Positions 7,772 to 16,179 are shown, numbered from the stretch's first letter. The stretch is 64,000 bases of DNA from Streptomyces sp. NRRL S-244 (GCF_000717915.1 NZ_JOCX01000001.1:1-64000); one strand, 5' to 3'. Numbers and translations are program-made. Notes: generated by a model from the sequence alone, not told the origin.

Positions 7772-8035
7772 GTGGAGTCCATCGCTGCACTTCAGAACCG
7801 TGTTACCCCGTGGTCCGACAGCCTGGAGCCGTCAGATGCGGAGCTGAATGAGATCGAGGCCGAGATGCCTCTGGTCCTGGCGGAGGTCGAGTTGCTGGAC
7901 GCGCTGATCGTGCTGCTGGACCGGCCGGCGTCGGAGTTCGACGGCCGCCGGATCCGCCGGGCGCATCGGCGGGTGCTGGCGGCCCGCCGGGACGCGGAGA
8001 ACAAGTCGTGCCCTCTGCCGCCGGCGGTGGCGTGA
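7772..8035 (+). CDS. small AICE protein, DUF6284-like
   Basis: A protein of 87 residues from the GTG at 7772, with AAGGAG at 7758-7763. It is acidic and helical (LEPSDAELNEIEAEMPLVLA) with a basic C-terminal part (RRIRRAHRRVLAARRDAE). This layout matches, from memory, the short DUF6284 proteins found beside AICE transfer genes; the function is unknown. Its TGA overlaps the next ATG (TGATG), so it is the first gene of a translationally coupled cluster. Confidence 0.65.
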   Translation: MESIAALQNRVTPWSDSLEPSDAELNEIEAEMPLVLAEVELLDALIVLLDRPASEFDGRRIRRAHRRVLAARRDAENKSCPLPPAVA

Positions 8036-8307
8036 TGACGTACGCCTTCCTCCACCTTCGGCGCGGCCGGTGGAGCGTGTTCGTGGCGCTCCTCGGTAAG
8101 CCGGACTGGCCCAGCCTCTCCTTCACCGGTACGGCCGCCCCGACGGTTGAGGAGCGCTCGCGGGCGCTCACCGCGCTTGGCTACGCCGTCACGGACGGGG
8201 TCGAGTGGTCCTGGACCGAGGACAGTGAGCGGCCCGAAGAGCCGACGTCCGCGGTCGTTCTGATCGCCAAGATGCCCGTCTCGCCGGTCGTGGGGGGTGC
8301 GTTGTGA
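8035..8307 (+). CDS. small AICE protein, possibly DUF6303 family
   Basis: A protein of 90 residues. It reads MTYAFLHLRRGRWSVFVALL and later TVEERSRALTALGYAVTDGV and WSWTEDSER, a compact alpha/beta pattern without signal or membrane segment. The ATG shares one base with the previous stop, and the end overlaps the next gene by 4 bp. From memory it resembles DUF6303 proteins of Streptomyces mobile elements. No function is known. Confidence 0.6.
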   Translation: MTYAFLHLRRGRWSVFVALLGKPDWPSLSFTGTAAPTVEERSRALTALGYAVTDGVEWSWTEDSERPEEPTSAVVLIAKMPVSPVVGGAL

Positions 8308-9317
8308 GCGATGCTCATCTGCGCTCATCGGAACGCGCTTTGGCGTTCGGGACGTGGCTGATCGTGAGCGGGGCGATGCTCTTCTCGATCCTCACGGTCA
8401 CGCCGCTGATGGCCGCCCACACCCCGGACGCGTGGGACTGGACGGCGCCGATCCTGCCGCTCGTGGTGGACGCTGCGGTGCTCATCGTGGTCCGTCTCGA
8501 CTCGGTCCTGGCCCGCCTTGGCGGACACGGGGGGCCGTGGCCGGTGGCCCTGCGCTGGATGACCGGCGCGATGACGCTCCTGCTGAACATCGGCGCATCC
8601 GCCCTGGCAGGAGACATGGTCGGGGTCGCGATCCACGCGGTCGCACCTCTTCTGCTGATCGTCACCGCAGAGGCCGGCCTTGCCTACCGGCGCGCCCTGA
8701 CCGCCGCCATCCTCGCCGCCGAGGAACGCAAGCAGGCCCGGCGGGACGCCACCGCACGAGCGGCCGCCGAGCGCGAGGAGAACCAGCTGCGGGCGGATCG
8801 TGAACGCCGTGACCACGAGGCAGCGCAGGCGCGTGAGCAGCGTGAGCACGAGGCGAAGCTGGCCCGGGAAGCCGAGGAGCGCCGGGATCGGATCCGCCGT
8901 GAAGAGGCCGACCGTGCGGAGGCTGCGCGGCGGGCGGAGCAGGAGGCGCGGGACGAGCGTGAGCGCCGTGAGCACGAGCGTGAGCAAGCCGCGATTGCCC
9001 GTGAGCAGGCTGCCCGACGGGCCGCCGCACAGCGCGCGGCCGAGGACCGCCGCCGAGCCGAGCAGGAACGTCAGGAAGCGGCTGAGCGGGCGGAGCGTGA
9101 GCGCGCCGAGCTGCTGGCCGCCGGCCCCGCGGAGGAGAAGCTGCCCGAGGTCCGGGCCCGTCAGGTCGTGCAGGCCGCCTACGCGGCGGGTCTGACGCAG
9201 CGGCAGGCCATCGAACTCACCGGCTGGTCCGCGGGCTGGATCGCCGCCCGGTACCAGGAACTGCGCGACCTCACCGCCCCCACCCCGCGCCCCGTCCTCG
9301 AAGGAGCAGCACAGTGA
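8304..9317 (+). CDS. DUF2637-type membrane protein with long coiled coil and C-terminal HTH
   Basis: A protein of 337 residues starting at GTG 8304 (GTGA overlap with the previous stop). Residues about 12-130 contain four hydrophobic segments, one ending in an Asp-containing helix (LPLVVDAAVLIVVRLDSV), as in DUF2637 proteins. Residues about 135-280 are an extremely charged Arg/Glu/Ala coiled coil. The last 55 residues hold a helix-turn-helix-like segment (AYAAGLTQRQAIELTGWSAG). DUF2637 proteins are common in AICEs and are suspected to work in plasmid spread or anchoring, which would fit a membrane protein with a DNA-binding tail; that role is inference. Confidence 0.7.
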   Translation: MSDAHLRSSERALAFGTWLIVSGAMLFSILTVTPLMAAHTPDAWDWTAPILPLVVDAAVLIVVRLDSVLARLGGHGGPWPVALRWMTGAMTLLLNIGASALAGDMVGVAIHAVAPLLLIVTAEAGLAYRRALTAAILAAEERKQARRDATARAAAEREENQLRADRERRDHEAAQAREQREHEAKLAREAEERRDRIRREEADRAEAARRAEQEARDERERREHEREQAAIAREQAARRAAAQRAAEDRRRAEQERQEAAERAERERAELLAAGPAEEKLPEVRARQVVQAAYAAGLTQRQAIELTGWSAGWIAARYQELRDLTAPTPRPVLEGAAQ

Positions 9318-9538
9318 AGCTCTCCCCGAACACCAGCCCCGCCGAACCGGACAACCTGCTGATCCGGATGCACAACCAGCTCGGCGCCGCCATCGACGTC
9401 AAGGGCACCGAGGACCGCGCCCGCTGGGCCTGCCACGGATGCGGCGAGACCCGCTCCGACTACCCGCTCTACATGACCCGCGTGGACGCCAACGACCACG
9501 CCACCAGTTGCCGGGCCGCCTACCACCGCATCCGCTGA
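9314..9538 (+). CDS. small protein with a Cys-x-x-Cys motif
   Basis: A protein of 74 residues starting at GTG 9314, overlapping the preceding stop by 4 bp. The core is WACHGCGETRSDYPLYMTRV followed by a His and Cys (HATSC), which could make one zinc site. It is inside the coupled transfer cluster, and its stop overlaps the next ATG by one base. No named function recognised. Confidence 0.6.
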   Translation: MKLSPNTSPAEPDNLLIRMHNQLGAAIDVKGTEDRARWACHGCGETRSDYPLYMTRVDANDHATSCRAAYHRIR

Positions 9539-9876
9539 TGGCCAGCCTGCCCGTCTATGCGTGGCGCCTGGCCCCGGACGGGCTGGCTACCCGCCGACAG
9601 CTCCGTGCGCTCGGCCTGAGGCCGGGCGGTCAGGACGTGGCCGCGCAGGTGGAGCGGCCTCGCCGGCGGCGCGGCCCGCTGGTCGCCTACCTGTACCGGA
9701 TCGATGCGGCCCGGCCCGTTCGACCGATGACCGAGCGGCGGGCCGCGGCCCTGGCAAAGGCCAACGCGGCCCGCCGCCGGTGCCCGGCCTGCCGACGTGA
9801 TGCCGGGTACGTGATCCCGGCCGCGCTCGGCATGTGCACCCCGTGCGCCTACCCACAACCCGATGACCGCGTCTGA
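9538..9876 (+). CDS. RRQRL-motif-type zinc-binding protein
   Basis: A protein of 112 residues. It has the segment ATRRQLRALGLRPGGQ, the RRQ(R/L) motif that names this AICE family, followed by YLYRIDAARPV and a C-terminal zinc ribbon (CPACRRDAGYV, then CTPCAY). The motif is thought to bind nucleic acid; the role in transfer is unknown. The ATG overlaps the previous stop (TGATG). Confidence 0.75.
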   Translation: MASLPVYAWRLAPDGLATRRQLRALGLRPGGQDVAAQVERPRRRRGPLVAYLYRIDAARPVRPMTERRAAALAKANAARRRCPACRRDAGYVIPAALGMCTPCAYPQPDDRV

Positions 9877-9912
9877 CCTGCACCGTCCAAGCACTGGAAG
9901 GAGGGAACCACC

Positions 9913-10536
9913 ATGTCCGGAATCGACTGGGACGAGGAGTTCACCCGCATGAACCCCGAGGCCCCGGAGAAGCCCAGCACGTCGTCCAAGTTCTCCGCCA
10001 CGATCGGCAAGCTCGGCGGGGTCCGCCGCAACACCGCCGCCTTCGCCGTCTGCGGCACCATCGCCGTCCTCGCGGTCTGCGGGACGGTCGTGGCCGTCAC
10101 CAGCATGCAGGGCGAACAGGCCGCCCAGGACCGGGCCCGGGCCAAGGAACAGGCCGCGAACGCCCTGGTGGAGGCGGAGGCCGACAAGCAGCGCGCGCAG
10201 ACCGCCGAAGCCGCGGCCAAGACCCTGTACGAGCGGGAGATGACCGTCTACCAGGAGTGCATGAAGATCCGCGCGGCCGCGGTGGCCAAGGCAGCCTCCT
10301 GGGAGGTCTCCAAGGTTCCCTCCTGTGCTGCCCCGACCCTCGGCGGCGGTCCGGCGCCTAAGACGCAGGAGTCCGCCGGCGACGGTGCGGGCGCCATCGC
10401 GTCCAGTCCGTGGCTGTGGGTGGCGCTCGTCGGCGGCGGTGGCCTCTTCGCCTACAAGAAGCTCTCCGTGCCCTCCGGTTCGGGTGCGGTTGTCTCCGCG
10501 AACGACAAGGGATTCGTCTTCGAGAAGGGTGCCTGA
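9913..10536 (+). CDS. membrane protein with coiled coil, AICE spread/transfer candidate
   Basis: A protein of 207 residues with AAGGAGGG just before the ATG. A hydrophobic helix lies at about residues 42-63 (AAFAVCGTIAVLAVCGTVVA), an Ala/Glu/Lys coiled coil at about 65-105, and a second hydrophobic segment near 160-178 (PWLWVALVGGGGLFAYKKL). The two membrane segments around a coiled coil recall the Spd-type proteins of Streptomyces plasmids, which aid spread between hyphal compartments. No homologue is named with certainty. Confidence 0.6.
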   Translation: MSGIDWDEEFTRMNPEAPEKPSTSSKFSATIGKLGGVRRNTAAFAVCGTIAVLAVCGTVVAVTSMQGEQAAQDRARAKEQAANALVEAEADKQRAQTAEAAAKTLYEREMTVYQECMKIRAAAVAKAASWEVSKVPSCAAPTLGGGPAPKTQESAGDGAGAIASSPWLWVALVGGGGLFAYKKLSVPSGSGAVVSANDKGFVFEKGA

Positions 10537-10537
10537 A

Positions 10538-10753
10538 ATGACGCTCCAGTTCTTCGCCCTGGCCCTGTTCTGCTGGGCCCTGTTCTTCACCTTCAAGAAG
10601 ACGAAGGGAAAGCAGATGGCGATCTGCCTGATGCTGATCGTCTCCGGGATCTTCCTGCCGTACACACCGTTCAGCGACGAGATCCGCAGCACCCTCGAAT
10701 CCGTCTTCAACACCGCGAACAGCACCGTCAGCAACATCGGCACGTCACGCTGA
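10538..10753 (+). CDS. small two-helix membrane protein
   Basis: A protein of 71 residues whose ATG follows the previous stop by 1 bp. It starts MTLQFFALALFCWALFFTF, then a positive loop (KKTKGKQ), a second hydrophobic helix (AICLMLIVSGIFLPY), and an acidic/Ser/Thr tail. It is probably co-translated with the preceding membrane protein and may work with it. Similar 70-residue membrane proteins occur in AICE transfer regions; function unknown. Confidence 0.6.
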   Translation: MTLQFFALALFCWALFFTFKKTKGKQMAICLMLIVSGIFLPYTPFSDEIRSTLESVFNTANSTVSNIGTSR

Positions 10754-10767
10754 GCTACCAGCGCACC

Positions 10768-10866
10768 GGTTACTGGTTACCGGTTACAGCCCACGAACGC
10801 CCCATCGAACCGCCCCGTGCGGCCCGAACCGGCGCCTGTAGGGGCTGTAACCGGTAACCGGTAACC
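10768..10866. repeat. 25-bp near-perfect inverted repeat made of GGTTACC units, candidate cis-acting site
   Basis: The left arm (10768-10792) reads GGTTACTGGTTACCGGTTAC then AGCCC. The right arm (10842-10866) is its reverse complement with one difference, 49 bp away. Each arm is a tandem run of a GGTTACC/GGTTAC word at 7-bp spacing. It lies in the only sizeable gap between the membrane-protein genes and the next operon. Candidates are a replication or transfer locus (clt-like) or a regulator operator. Confidence 0.7.
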
Positions 10867-10900
10867 CCCGACAACTACACAGTGTCACGTAAGGAGGCTC

Positions 10901-11866
10901 GTGGAAATCCTCGTTCTCCTCGCCATCTCCTACCTCGTCGGCGTCAACAACACCCACGACACCTACGAGAAGGCAGGCATCAACAAGCCCCCGCCGAAAC
11001 CGAAATCCAAATGGCAGCCGACCAAAGCCCCGGACACCTTCCGGAACGGCGCCTACAACGCGGCGGCGAAAGCCCATTACGGGCTCCTGGCGGGCGCCCA
11101 CTTTGCCGGGGGCCTGCGTGACGGATGGCGGTCCGCCTACATGAAGAAGCCCGGCGCCAAGCCTTCCGGTTCGCCGTCCGCGGCAGCTCCGGCGGGGCCA
11201 TCGGCGCCCGCCGCCGGGGCGACCGTTCCTCCCCAGCCCACCGTGCCCCCGAAACCGACTGTGCCGCCGAAGCCCACTGATCCCCCGACTCCGCCGCCCC
11301 CGACCTCGCCGCCGGCCACGACGGTTCCGGCGCCGGGCACGGTGCCTGTGCCGCCCACGATCAAGCTGCCCGAGCAGATTCGGAAGGACCCCGCGATGCA
11401 GCCCAACCCGCCCGTCCCGCACACCGCGACCGTCGACAACAAGGGCGTCCACGTCACCACCGCCGCAGGCAAGACCCGCACCTACAGCGGCGGGGAGGTC
11501 ATCACCCTCACGCAGGTCATCGACCTCGCCGAGGGCGCGGCCAACCTGTGCCAGGTCAGCACCGACACCTGCCTGGAACTCGTCGACGAGTCCACCGAGC
11601 TCGCCTCGGACTGTGACGTCCTGATCGCCGAGATCACCGAGAAGGGCGTCGGGGCGAACCTCATCGGCAAGTGCGAGCACCTCAAGGAACAGCTCGACCT
11701 CCAGGCCGCCGCCGCCAAGAAGCTCCACGACCAGATCCAGGGCGGCGAAGAGGCCTGCCGCACCGCATCCGCGAACGCCGAGGTCCGCCACGGCCAGATC
11801 TTCCGCGCCGTGGCCGACTCGCCGCTGACCGCGCCTGCCGAACGCGACTTCTACAACGCCCGATAG
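10901..11866 (+). CDS. AICE protein with proline-rich linker, function unknown
   Basis: A protein of 321 residues starting at GTG 10901 with AAGGAGG upstream. Residues 1-20 are hydrophobic (ILVLLAISYLVGVNN). Residues about 100-160 are a Pro/Thr/Val linker with repeated VPPKPT units. The C-terminal domain has spaced cysteines (NLCQV, DTCLEL, SDCDVL, GKCEHL, EACRTA) and ends in a helix. The layout suggests a membrane-anchored or secreted protein with a disulfide- or helix-rich end domain. No family recognised. Confidence 0.6.
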   Translation: MEILVLLAISYLVGVNNTHDTYEKAGINKPPPKPKSKWQPTKAPDTFRNGAYNAAAKAHYGLLAGAHFAGGLRDGWRSAYMKKPGAKPSGSPSAAAPAGPSAPAAGATVPPQPTVPPKPTVPPKPTDPPTPPPPTSPPATTVPAPGTVPVPPTIKLPEQIRKDPAMQPNPPVPHTATVDNKGVHVTTAAGKTRTYSGGEVITLTQVIDLAEGAANLCQVSTDTCLELVDESTELASDCDVLIAEITEKGVGANLIGKCEHLKEQLDLQAAAAKKLHDQIQGGEEACRTASANAEVRHGQIFRAVADSPLTAPAERDFYNAR

Positions 11867-11879
11867 ACGAGGAGCCCGG

Positions 11880-12272
11880 ATGTCTGCCACCGAATCCCTG
11901 AAGGACGCCGCCACGTACGCGGCCCTGCGCACCAAGCTCGCCTGGCTGACCCACCAGGTCCATGCTCACGCCGACACCGTCACCCAGCTCACGACCGACG
12001 TGGATGAGACGGCGGAGCAGATGCAGGATGCGGCCGAGACGATGAAGGCGCTGGCCGTGGATGCGGCCACCACCGCCGAGTTCGCCGACGCCGCCCTGAC
12101 GATGACCGGCGCCAAGGACGCCGCTGGCGCCTACACCGCCGCAGCCGACAACGCGGCCGCGGCCGCCGACGACGCCAAGACCACCACCGAGACCGACCAC
12201 GGCGGCATCGCCGACGCGGTGGACACCTCCCCGGTCGAGATGGCCGAAGCCGCCTTCTACACCCAGCCCTAA
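11880..12272 (+). CDS. small helical alanine/threonine-rich protein
   Basis: A protein of 130 residues with GAGGAG upstream. It is almost entirely predicted helix, with TQLTTDVDETAEQMQDAAET and AAADNAAAAADDAKTT segments and no membrane or signal segment. It lies 13 bp after the preceding gene and 12 bp before traB, so it is in the transfer operon. The heptad-like spacing suggests a coiled-coil partner of the transfer apparatus; this is inference. Confidence 0.6.
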   Translation: MSATESLKDAATYAALRTKLAWLTHQVHAHADTVTQLTTDVDETAEQMQDAAETMKALAVDAATTAEFADAALTMTGAKDAAGAYTAAADNAAAAADDAKTTTETDHGGIADAVDTSPVEMAEAAFYTQP

Positions 12273-12284
12273 GGAGGCAGGGCC

Positions 12285-14453
12285 ATGGGGCCGACCCGAG
12301 CACAGTTCATCCAGTACGCGCCCGCCGCTCTCGCGCTGGCGTCCGTGACCGCCGGCCCCTGGTCCGCCCTCGCCGCCGCAGCCGCCGGAGTAGGGGCATG
12401 GGCCGCAGGCGCCTCCGCTCCCGCACTGCGGTCCCTGATCGCCTGCGGGATCACCGCCAGCGGATGCGGCATCGCCGCCCACCAGATCCTCACCACCGGC
12501 ATGAACCCCCTCTTCGCCCTCGGCCTCGCCGTACCGGCCGGAGCGGCAGCCCTGGCCCACCACCGCAACACCGGCGCCGGACTCCCCGCCCTCCCCGCCA
12601 CGACGGCGGCGGGCCAGTCCTCGCAGGCGCAGGTAATCACGGCATGGTGGACGGAGTTCATCTGCGGCCCGACCCAGACCGAGGGCCGCAAGCTCATCCA
12701 GGCCGGCGCCCACCTCGCGCACCTGACCCTCGACGTCGGGGACGAGAACGTGTCGTTCTCCGGGGTCATCACGGTGCCGCAGGGCCAGCAGGTGAGGGTG
12801 AAGGCGGCGGACATCGCCTCCGTGTACCGGGTCCCCGTCTCGCAGGTGGAGATGGGCGATCCCAAGCACTACGCGCCGAACGCACTCCCGGTCACGGTCC
12901 ACCTCAGGAAGGCGCCGGAACTGCCGGAGCAGCCGGGAATCTCGGCGGGTGCTCCGTCCACGCCCGAGGAGCTGTGGGCCGCGCATGTGGCCGTCCCGGA
13001 CGGCGCGATGCCCGGCACCCGCCTGACCCTGACCCGCTACGACGGCCCCCTGGACTGGGAAGGGATCGCCACGCGGGAACGGAAGGCGATCGGGACCGTC
13101 AACATCCAAGACCTCGCCGGGAACCTGGACCTGTCGTCCATCCAGATCGCCCTCGCTCCCACGGACAAGCCCTCGCATATGGGGGTGCGCGTGATGAAGG
13201 AGCACGCGCTGATGCACGGCACGATGCTCTCCGACGTCGTGGACGAGCTGGCCATGGACTCCCGCGGATACGTCCGCCTGGGCACCTACATCGACACCCA
13301 CGCCGCCCTCGTCCCCCTGGCCCAGCCGGGATCCGGGGCCCGCCACCTCTACCTCGTCGGCGGATCCCGCTCCGGCAAGTCCGGAGTGCTGGAACAGATC
13401 CTGCTCTCCGCCCACCGATCCCGGATCGCGGTGATCCTGTCCTCCCCACAGGCCGGCACCATCGCCGGAGCAAGCCTGGCCGCTCACTGCGGCGACGGCC
13501 TGGACGAAGCCATGGGCGCCCTGCGCCTGGCCTACGCGGTCATGCTCGACCGCGAAGCCCGCTACCGCTCCCCGGCCTTCCCCTTCACCGACCCGCTGAT
13601 CCTGAGCGTCATCGACGAAGCGCACATGCTGCTGTCGGTCTCCTCCCCGTACCACGCGGAGGCGAAGGCGATCGTGGAGCAGATGACCCGCCGATCCCTC
13701 AAGCGAGGGATCGGGGTGGTCCTGGCCACCCAGACCCCGCTGGCCGAAGACCTCGGGAACTCCTCGATCATCCGCTCCCAGCTCCTGATCGGCGGCGGCG
13801 CCGTCTTCCTGCGCTGCGCCAAGGGCCAGGGCTCCCTCGTCGGAGCGAACGCGGTCGAAGGCGCGGAGGGCATCGACCTGTCGATGATCCCCTCGTCGTG
13901 GCCGGGCCAGTACGCCAAGGTCTCCGACCGGGACATGACCGGTCTGGACACCGAGGCCGCCGCTGGTCCCGAGGACGGCACGTTCGGCCTCGGCTACCTC
14001 CTCACCCCCGGCTCCCAAGCCGTCCAGTTCCGCTCCCTGCACCTCGACGTCCCGCCCACCTCCCTCTCCGGAGGCCAGCCGCCCGTCGCCGTGGAGGACT
14101 GCCAGGCCTGGCGCCAGCGGGAAGCAATCGCGCAGACCCCGGTGGTCGATCAGCGGGGCAAGAACCTGATCGGCAGCCTCACCGACCTCCTCACCAAGAC
14201 CGAGCAGGGCCCGGCCACGCTGCCCCAGCCGCGGGCCCAGACCGCCCCCGCCAGCCCGGCACCTGCTTCGGACGGACAGGAGCTGATCAAGCCGCGAATC
14301 CTCGAACTCCTGCGGGAGGGATCCATCCCCATGACGGTCGAAATCATCGCCCGAAAGCTGGGCACCTCCGCGAACAAGATCAAGCCGCGCCTGTCCGAGC
14401 TGAAGAAGCGGGGCGAGGTCACCAACGAGAACGGCCTATGGAGGGCTGCATGA
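12285..14453 (+). CDS. FtsK/SpoIIIE-type DNA translocase, main conjugation protein (TraB type)
   Basis: A protein of 722 residues with AAGGAGG 7 bp before the ATG. Hydrophobic segments occupy about residues 10-100. The ATPase has Walker A GGSRSGKS near residue 360 and Walker B LILSVIDEAH near 440, then an LATQTP sensor segment. The last 55 residues form a winged helix (LLREGSIPMTVEIIARKLGT, IKPRLSELKKRGEV), the position of the sequence-reading gamma-like domain in TraB proteins. TraB hexamers pump double-stranded plasmid DNA between mycelia by binding 8-bp repeats. The gene overlaps the next by 4 bp. The recognition repeats might be the GGTTACC or TCCGCTAC arrays. Confidence 0.88.
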   Translation: MGPTRAQFIQYAPAALALASVTAGPWSALAAAAAGVGAWAAGASAPALRSLIACGITASGCGIAAHQILTTGMNPLFALGLAVPAGAAALAHHRNTGAGLPALPATTAAGQSSQAQVITAWWTEFICGPTQTEGRKLIQAGAHLAHLTLDVGDENVSFSGVITVPQGQQVRVKAADIASVYRVPVSQVEMGDPKHYAPNALPVTVHLRKAPELPEQPGISAGAPSTPEELWAAHVAVPDGAMPGTRLTLTRYDGPLDWEGIATRERKAIGTVNIQDLAGNLDLSSIQIALAPTDKPSHMGVRVMKEHALMHGTMLSDVVDELAMDSRGYVRLGTYIDTHAALVPLAQPGSGARHLYLVGGSRSGKSGVLEQILLSAHRSRIAVILSSPQAGTIAGASLAAHCGDGLDEAMGALRLAYAVMLDREARYRSPAFPFTDPLILSVIDEAHMLLSVSSPYHAEAKAIVEQMTRRSLKRGIGVVLATQTPLAEDLGNSSIIRSQLLIGGGAVFLRCAKGQGSLVGANAVEGAEGIDLSMIPSSWPGQYAKVSDRDMTGLDTEAAAGPEDGTFGLGYLLTPGSQAVQFRSLHLDVPPTSLSGGQPPVAVEDCQAWRQREAIAQTPVVDQRGKNLIGSLTDLLTKTEQGPATLPQPRAQTAPASPAPASDGQELIKPRILELLREGSIPMTVEIIARKLGTSANKIKPRLSELKKRGEVTNENGLWRAA

Positions 14454-14890
14454 ACCGCACTGAAACCGAGTTCACCCCCATCGACTCCGACCTGTACGTG
14501 AAGGCGTTCCACCTCCTCGACCCCACCCCGGCGGCCCCGTCCGCGCCTTCGCCGGTGTCGCTGATCCTCGCGGCCGGGCCGGTGCACCGGGCGGGCCCGG
14601 TGGAGAAGACCCTCACCGACGCGCTCGCCTTCCTCGACACCCACGGCTGGGCCAAGCACCGCCTCATCCACCCCGAAGGCGCCCGCTGCTCCATCGGCGC
14701 CCTGCGCGCCGCCGCCGGCGCCCGCAACTCGGCCTACCGCGATGCCGGAAAGCTCCTCCTAGACGAAGCCCGACGCCAGCACGGGGCCCAGTGGAAGGCG
14801 ATCCCGGCCTGGAACGACTCCCACACCGGCCCGCAGGTCCGCAGCGTCTGGGAGGCCGCCATCCAGCGCGCCCACCAGGCGAACATCTGA
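14450..14890 (+). CDS. DUF6197-like protein
   Basis: A protein of 146 residues whose ATG overlaps the traB stop by 4 bp. Residues from about 48 read ALAFLDTHGWAKHRLIHPEG, then RCSIGALRAAAG, and end with IPAWNDSHTG. This LDxHGW...CxxGA...WND pattern is that of DUF6197 proteins, found widely in actinobacterial genomes and elements. No activity is established. The first 45 residues are a Pro/Ala linker. Confidence 0.7.
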   Translation: MNRTETEFTPIDSDLYVKAFHLLDPTPAAPSAPSPVSLILAAGPVHRAGPVEKTLTDALAFLDTHGWAKHRLIHPEGARCSIGALRAAAGARNSAYRDAGKLLLDEARRQHGAQWKAIPAWNDSHTGPQVRSVWEAAIQRAHQANI

Positions 14891-14904
14891 GGCCGGAGCC
14901 GCCC

Positions 14905-15069
14905 GTGTCGTTCTCGTTCACCAACCCCAAACCGGACCACGGCCACGACGATCGCTCGTTCTCCTTCACCTCGCCGGCGGAAGTCGAGGAGAAGCTCCAG
15001 ACGATCGAAGACCTGGCCCACGAAATCCTCCGCCTCATCGCCGAAGTACGCAGACAGACCGACAGCTGA
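14905..15069 (+). CDS. small protein of 54 residues, unknown
   Basis: Starts at GTG 14905 with CCGGAG upstream. It contains the repeated word SFSFT (VSFSFTNPKPD and RSFSFTSPAEV) and a C-terminal helix (EEKLQTIEDLAHEILRLIAE). It lies 14 bp after the DUF6197 gene and before a stem-loop. Coding character is good but no family is known. Confidence 0.5.
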   Translation: MSFSFTNPKPDHGHDDRSFSFTSPAEVEEKLQTIEDLAHEILRLIAEVRRQTDS

Positions 15070-15091
15070 GCGCCCCACCCACCCAGACAGC

Positions 15092-15129
15092 GAGGGCGGC
15101 CCCCTCTCACCACAGACCGGGCCGCCCTC
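15092..15129 (+). terminator. stem-loop H1 of a repeated intergenic hairpin family
   Basis: GAGGGCGGCCC (15092-15102) pairs with GGGCCGCCCTC (15119-15129) around a 16-nt loop. The same stem, with a shared loop word, recurs at 15359-15396 and 16180-16219, each time just after a gene. No T-run follows. It may act as terminator, pause or mRNA-stability element. Confidence 0.55.
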
Positions 15130-15180
15130 ACCCATGTCCAGCCCGGCCACGAACACCCTCAACAGCCGAAAGGCCACCGC

Positions 15181-15351
15181 ATGAACCAGCCCCTGCCCGA
15201 GCGCGTCGCCGACGCCCTCGCGCTCCTCACCGGGCAGCGCACCGTGCGCTGCCCGCACCCCGAATGCCGGGTCAGCATCCGCTACCGCCACGTCACCCCC
15301 GACGAAGCCAAGCGGCTGACCGACCTGGCCACCGACCACACCCGCCACTGA
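15181..15351 (+). CDS. small protein of 56 residues with a Cys-x4-Cys pair
   Basis: An ATG frame, MNQPLPERVADALALLTGQR, then RCPHPECRVSIRYRHV and a helical end (DEAKRLTDLATDHTRH). AAAGG lies upstream. The CPHPEC pair with nearby His could hold zinc. It sits between two members of the repeated stem-loop family. Short but with typical codon use; function unknown. Confidence 0.5.
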   Translation: MNQPLPERVADALALLTGQRTVRCPHPECRVSIRYRHVTPDEAKRLTDLATDHTRH

Positions 15352-15358
15352 ACACAGC

Positions 15359-15396
15359 GAGGGCAGCCCGTCTCGCCAAAGCCCGAGCCGCCCTCG
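15359..15396 (+). terminator. stem-loop H2, degenerate member of the repeated hairpin family
   Basis: GAGGGCAGCCCG pairs imperfectly with the CGAGCCGCCCTC at the right. The loop word GTCTCGCCAAAG is shared with H3, showing common origin. It follows the 56-residue gene by 8 bp. Confidence 0.45.
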
Positions 15397-15476
15397 ACTG
15401 CCAATGCACCGCCTCAACGCCACCGGGATGCCCGGCGGCGCCAGCAGCACCGTCACTCAGCACTGAGGAGAACCCC

Positions 15477-16172
15477 TTGAAGACCACCACGATGCCGTGG
15501 TTCGAAACCCTCACCGACAGCGTCCACGCCCTTGGCGCCGCCGCTGGTGAGGCCCAGCACGCCCACCAGGGAGCCGCCCTCAACCTCGCCCACAGCGACC
15601 TGGACAGGGTCCGGCTGGTAGATGGCGGCATCCAGCTCCCCCACTGGAGCCCGGACATGCCCTACCAGCCGCACGTCCACACCATCGCCCTGATCAACGG
15701 CCACCACCGCAACCACGCCCACCTGCTGTACCGGCTCCACCACCAGAGCGCACAGGCGTACGCCTACGGCACCACGTGGGCCATCCGACAGGTCCTCACT
15801 GGCAACCAGCCGCCGCTGGTACAGCTGACCCGGACCGCGCAGGGCTTCTACATGCTCCCCAGTGAGGCCTACCCGAGCACAGAGGGCTTCGAAGGTCTGA
15901 AGGGGTGGAGCGGCAGGCCCGACTTCGACCGGGCCCTTACCGAGATGGAGCGCCGAGAAGCAGCCGCCGAGTACGCGGCCGGCCCCTACACCGAAGACGA
16001 GCCCTTCGACGACGACGGCGAATACATCGCAGACCACGAGGCGTCCGCCATGCACGACGCCTCGATCGTCGCCGAAGGCCTGCCGGACGCCATGTACGCG
16101 TACGGCCAGCAGGCCGAACGCGCCCTGCGCTTCGCCCTGCTGGAGCCGCGCAGGCAGCACACCCGCTCCTAG
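15477..16172 (+). CDS. AICE protein of unknown function, acidic C-terminus
   Basis: A protein of 231 residues. The TTG at 15477 was chosen because GAGGAG sits 7 bp before it; an ATG at 15492 has no such site. The first half is rich in His and Tyr (MPYQPHVHTIALINGHHRNH, LLYRLHHQSAQAYAYGTTWA); the second has an acidic stretch (EDEPFDDDGEYIADHEA). No signal, membrane helix or known motif is seen. It lies between stem-loops H2 and H3, upstream of the replication genes. Confidence 0.6.
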   Translation: MKTTTMPWFETLTDSVHALGAAAGEAQHAHQGAALNLAHSDLDRVRLVDGGIQLPHWSPDMPYQPHVHTIALINGHHRNHAHLLYRLHHQSAQAYAYGTTWAIRQVLTGNQPPLVQLTRTAQGFYMLPSEAYPSTEGFEGLKGWSGRPDFDRALTEMERREAAAEYAAGPYTEDEPFDDDGEYIADHEASAMHDASIVAEGLPDAMYAYGQQAERALRFALLEPRRQHTRS

Positions 16173-16179
16173 ATACGCC

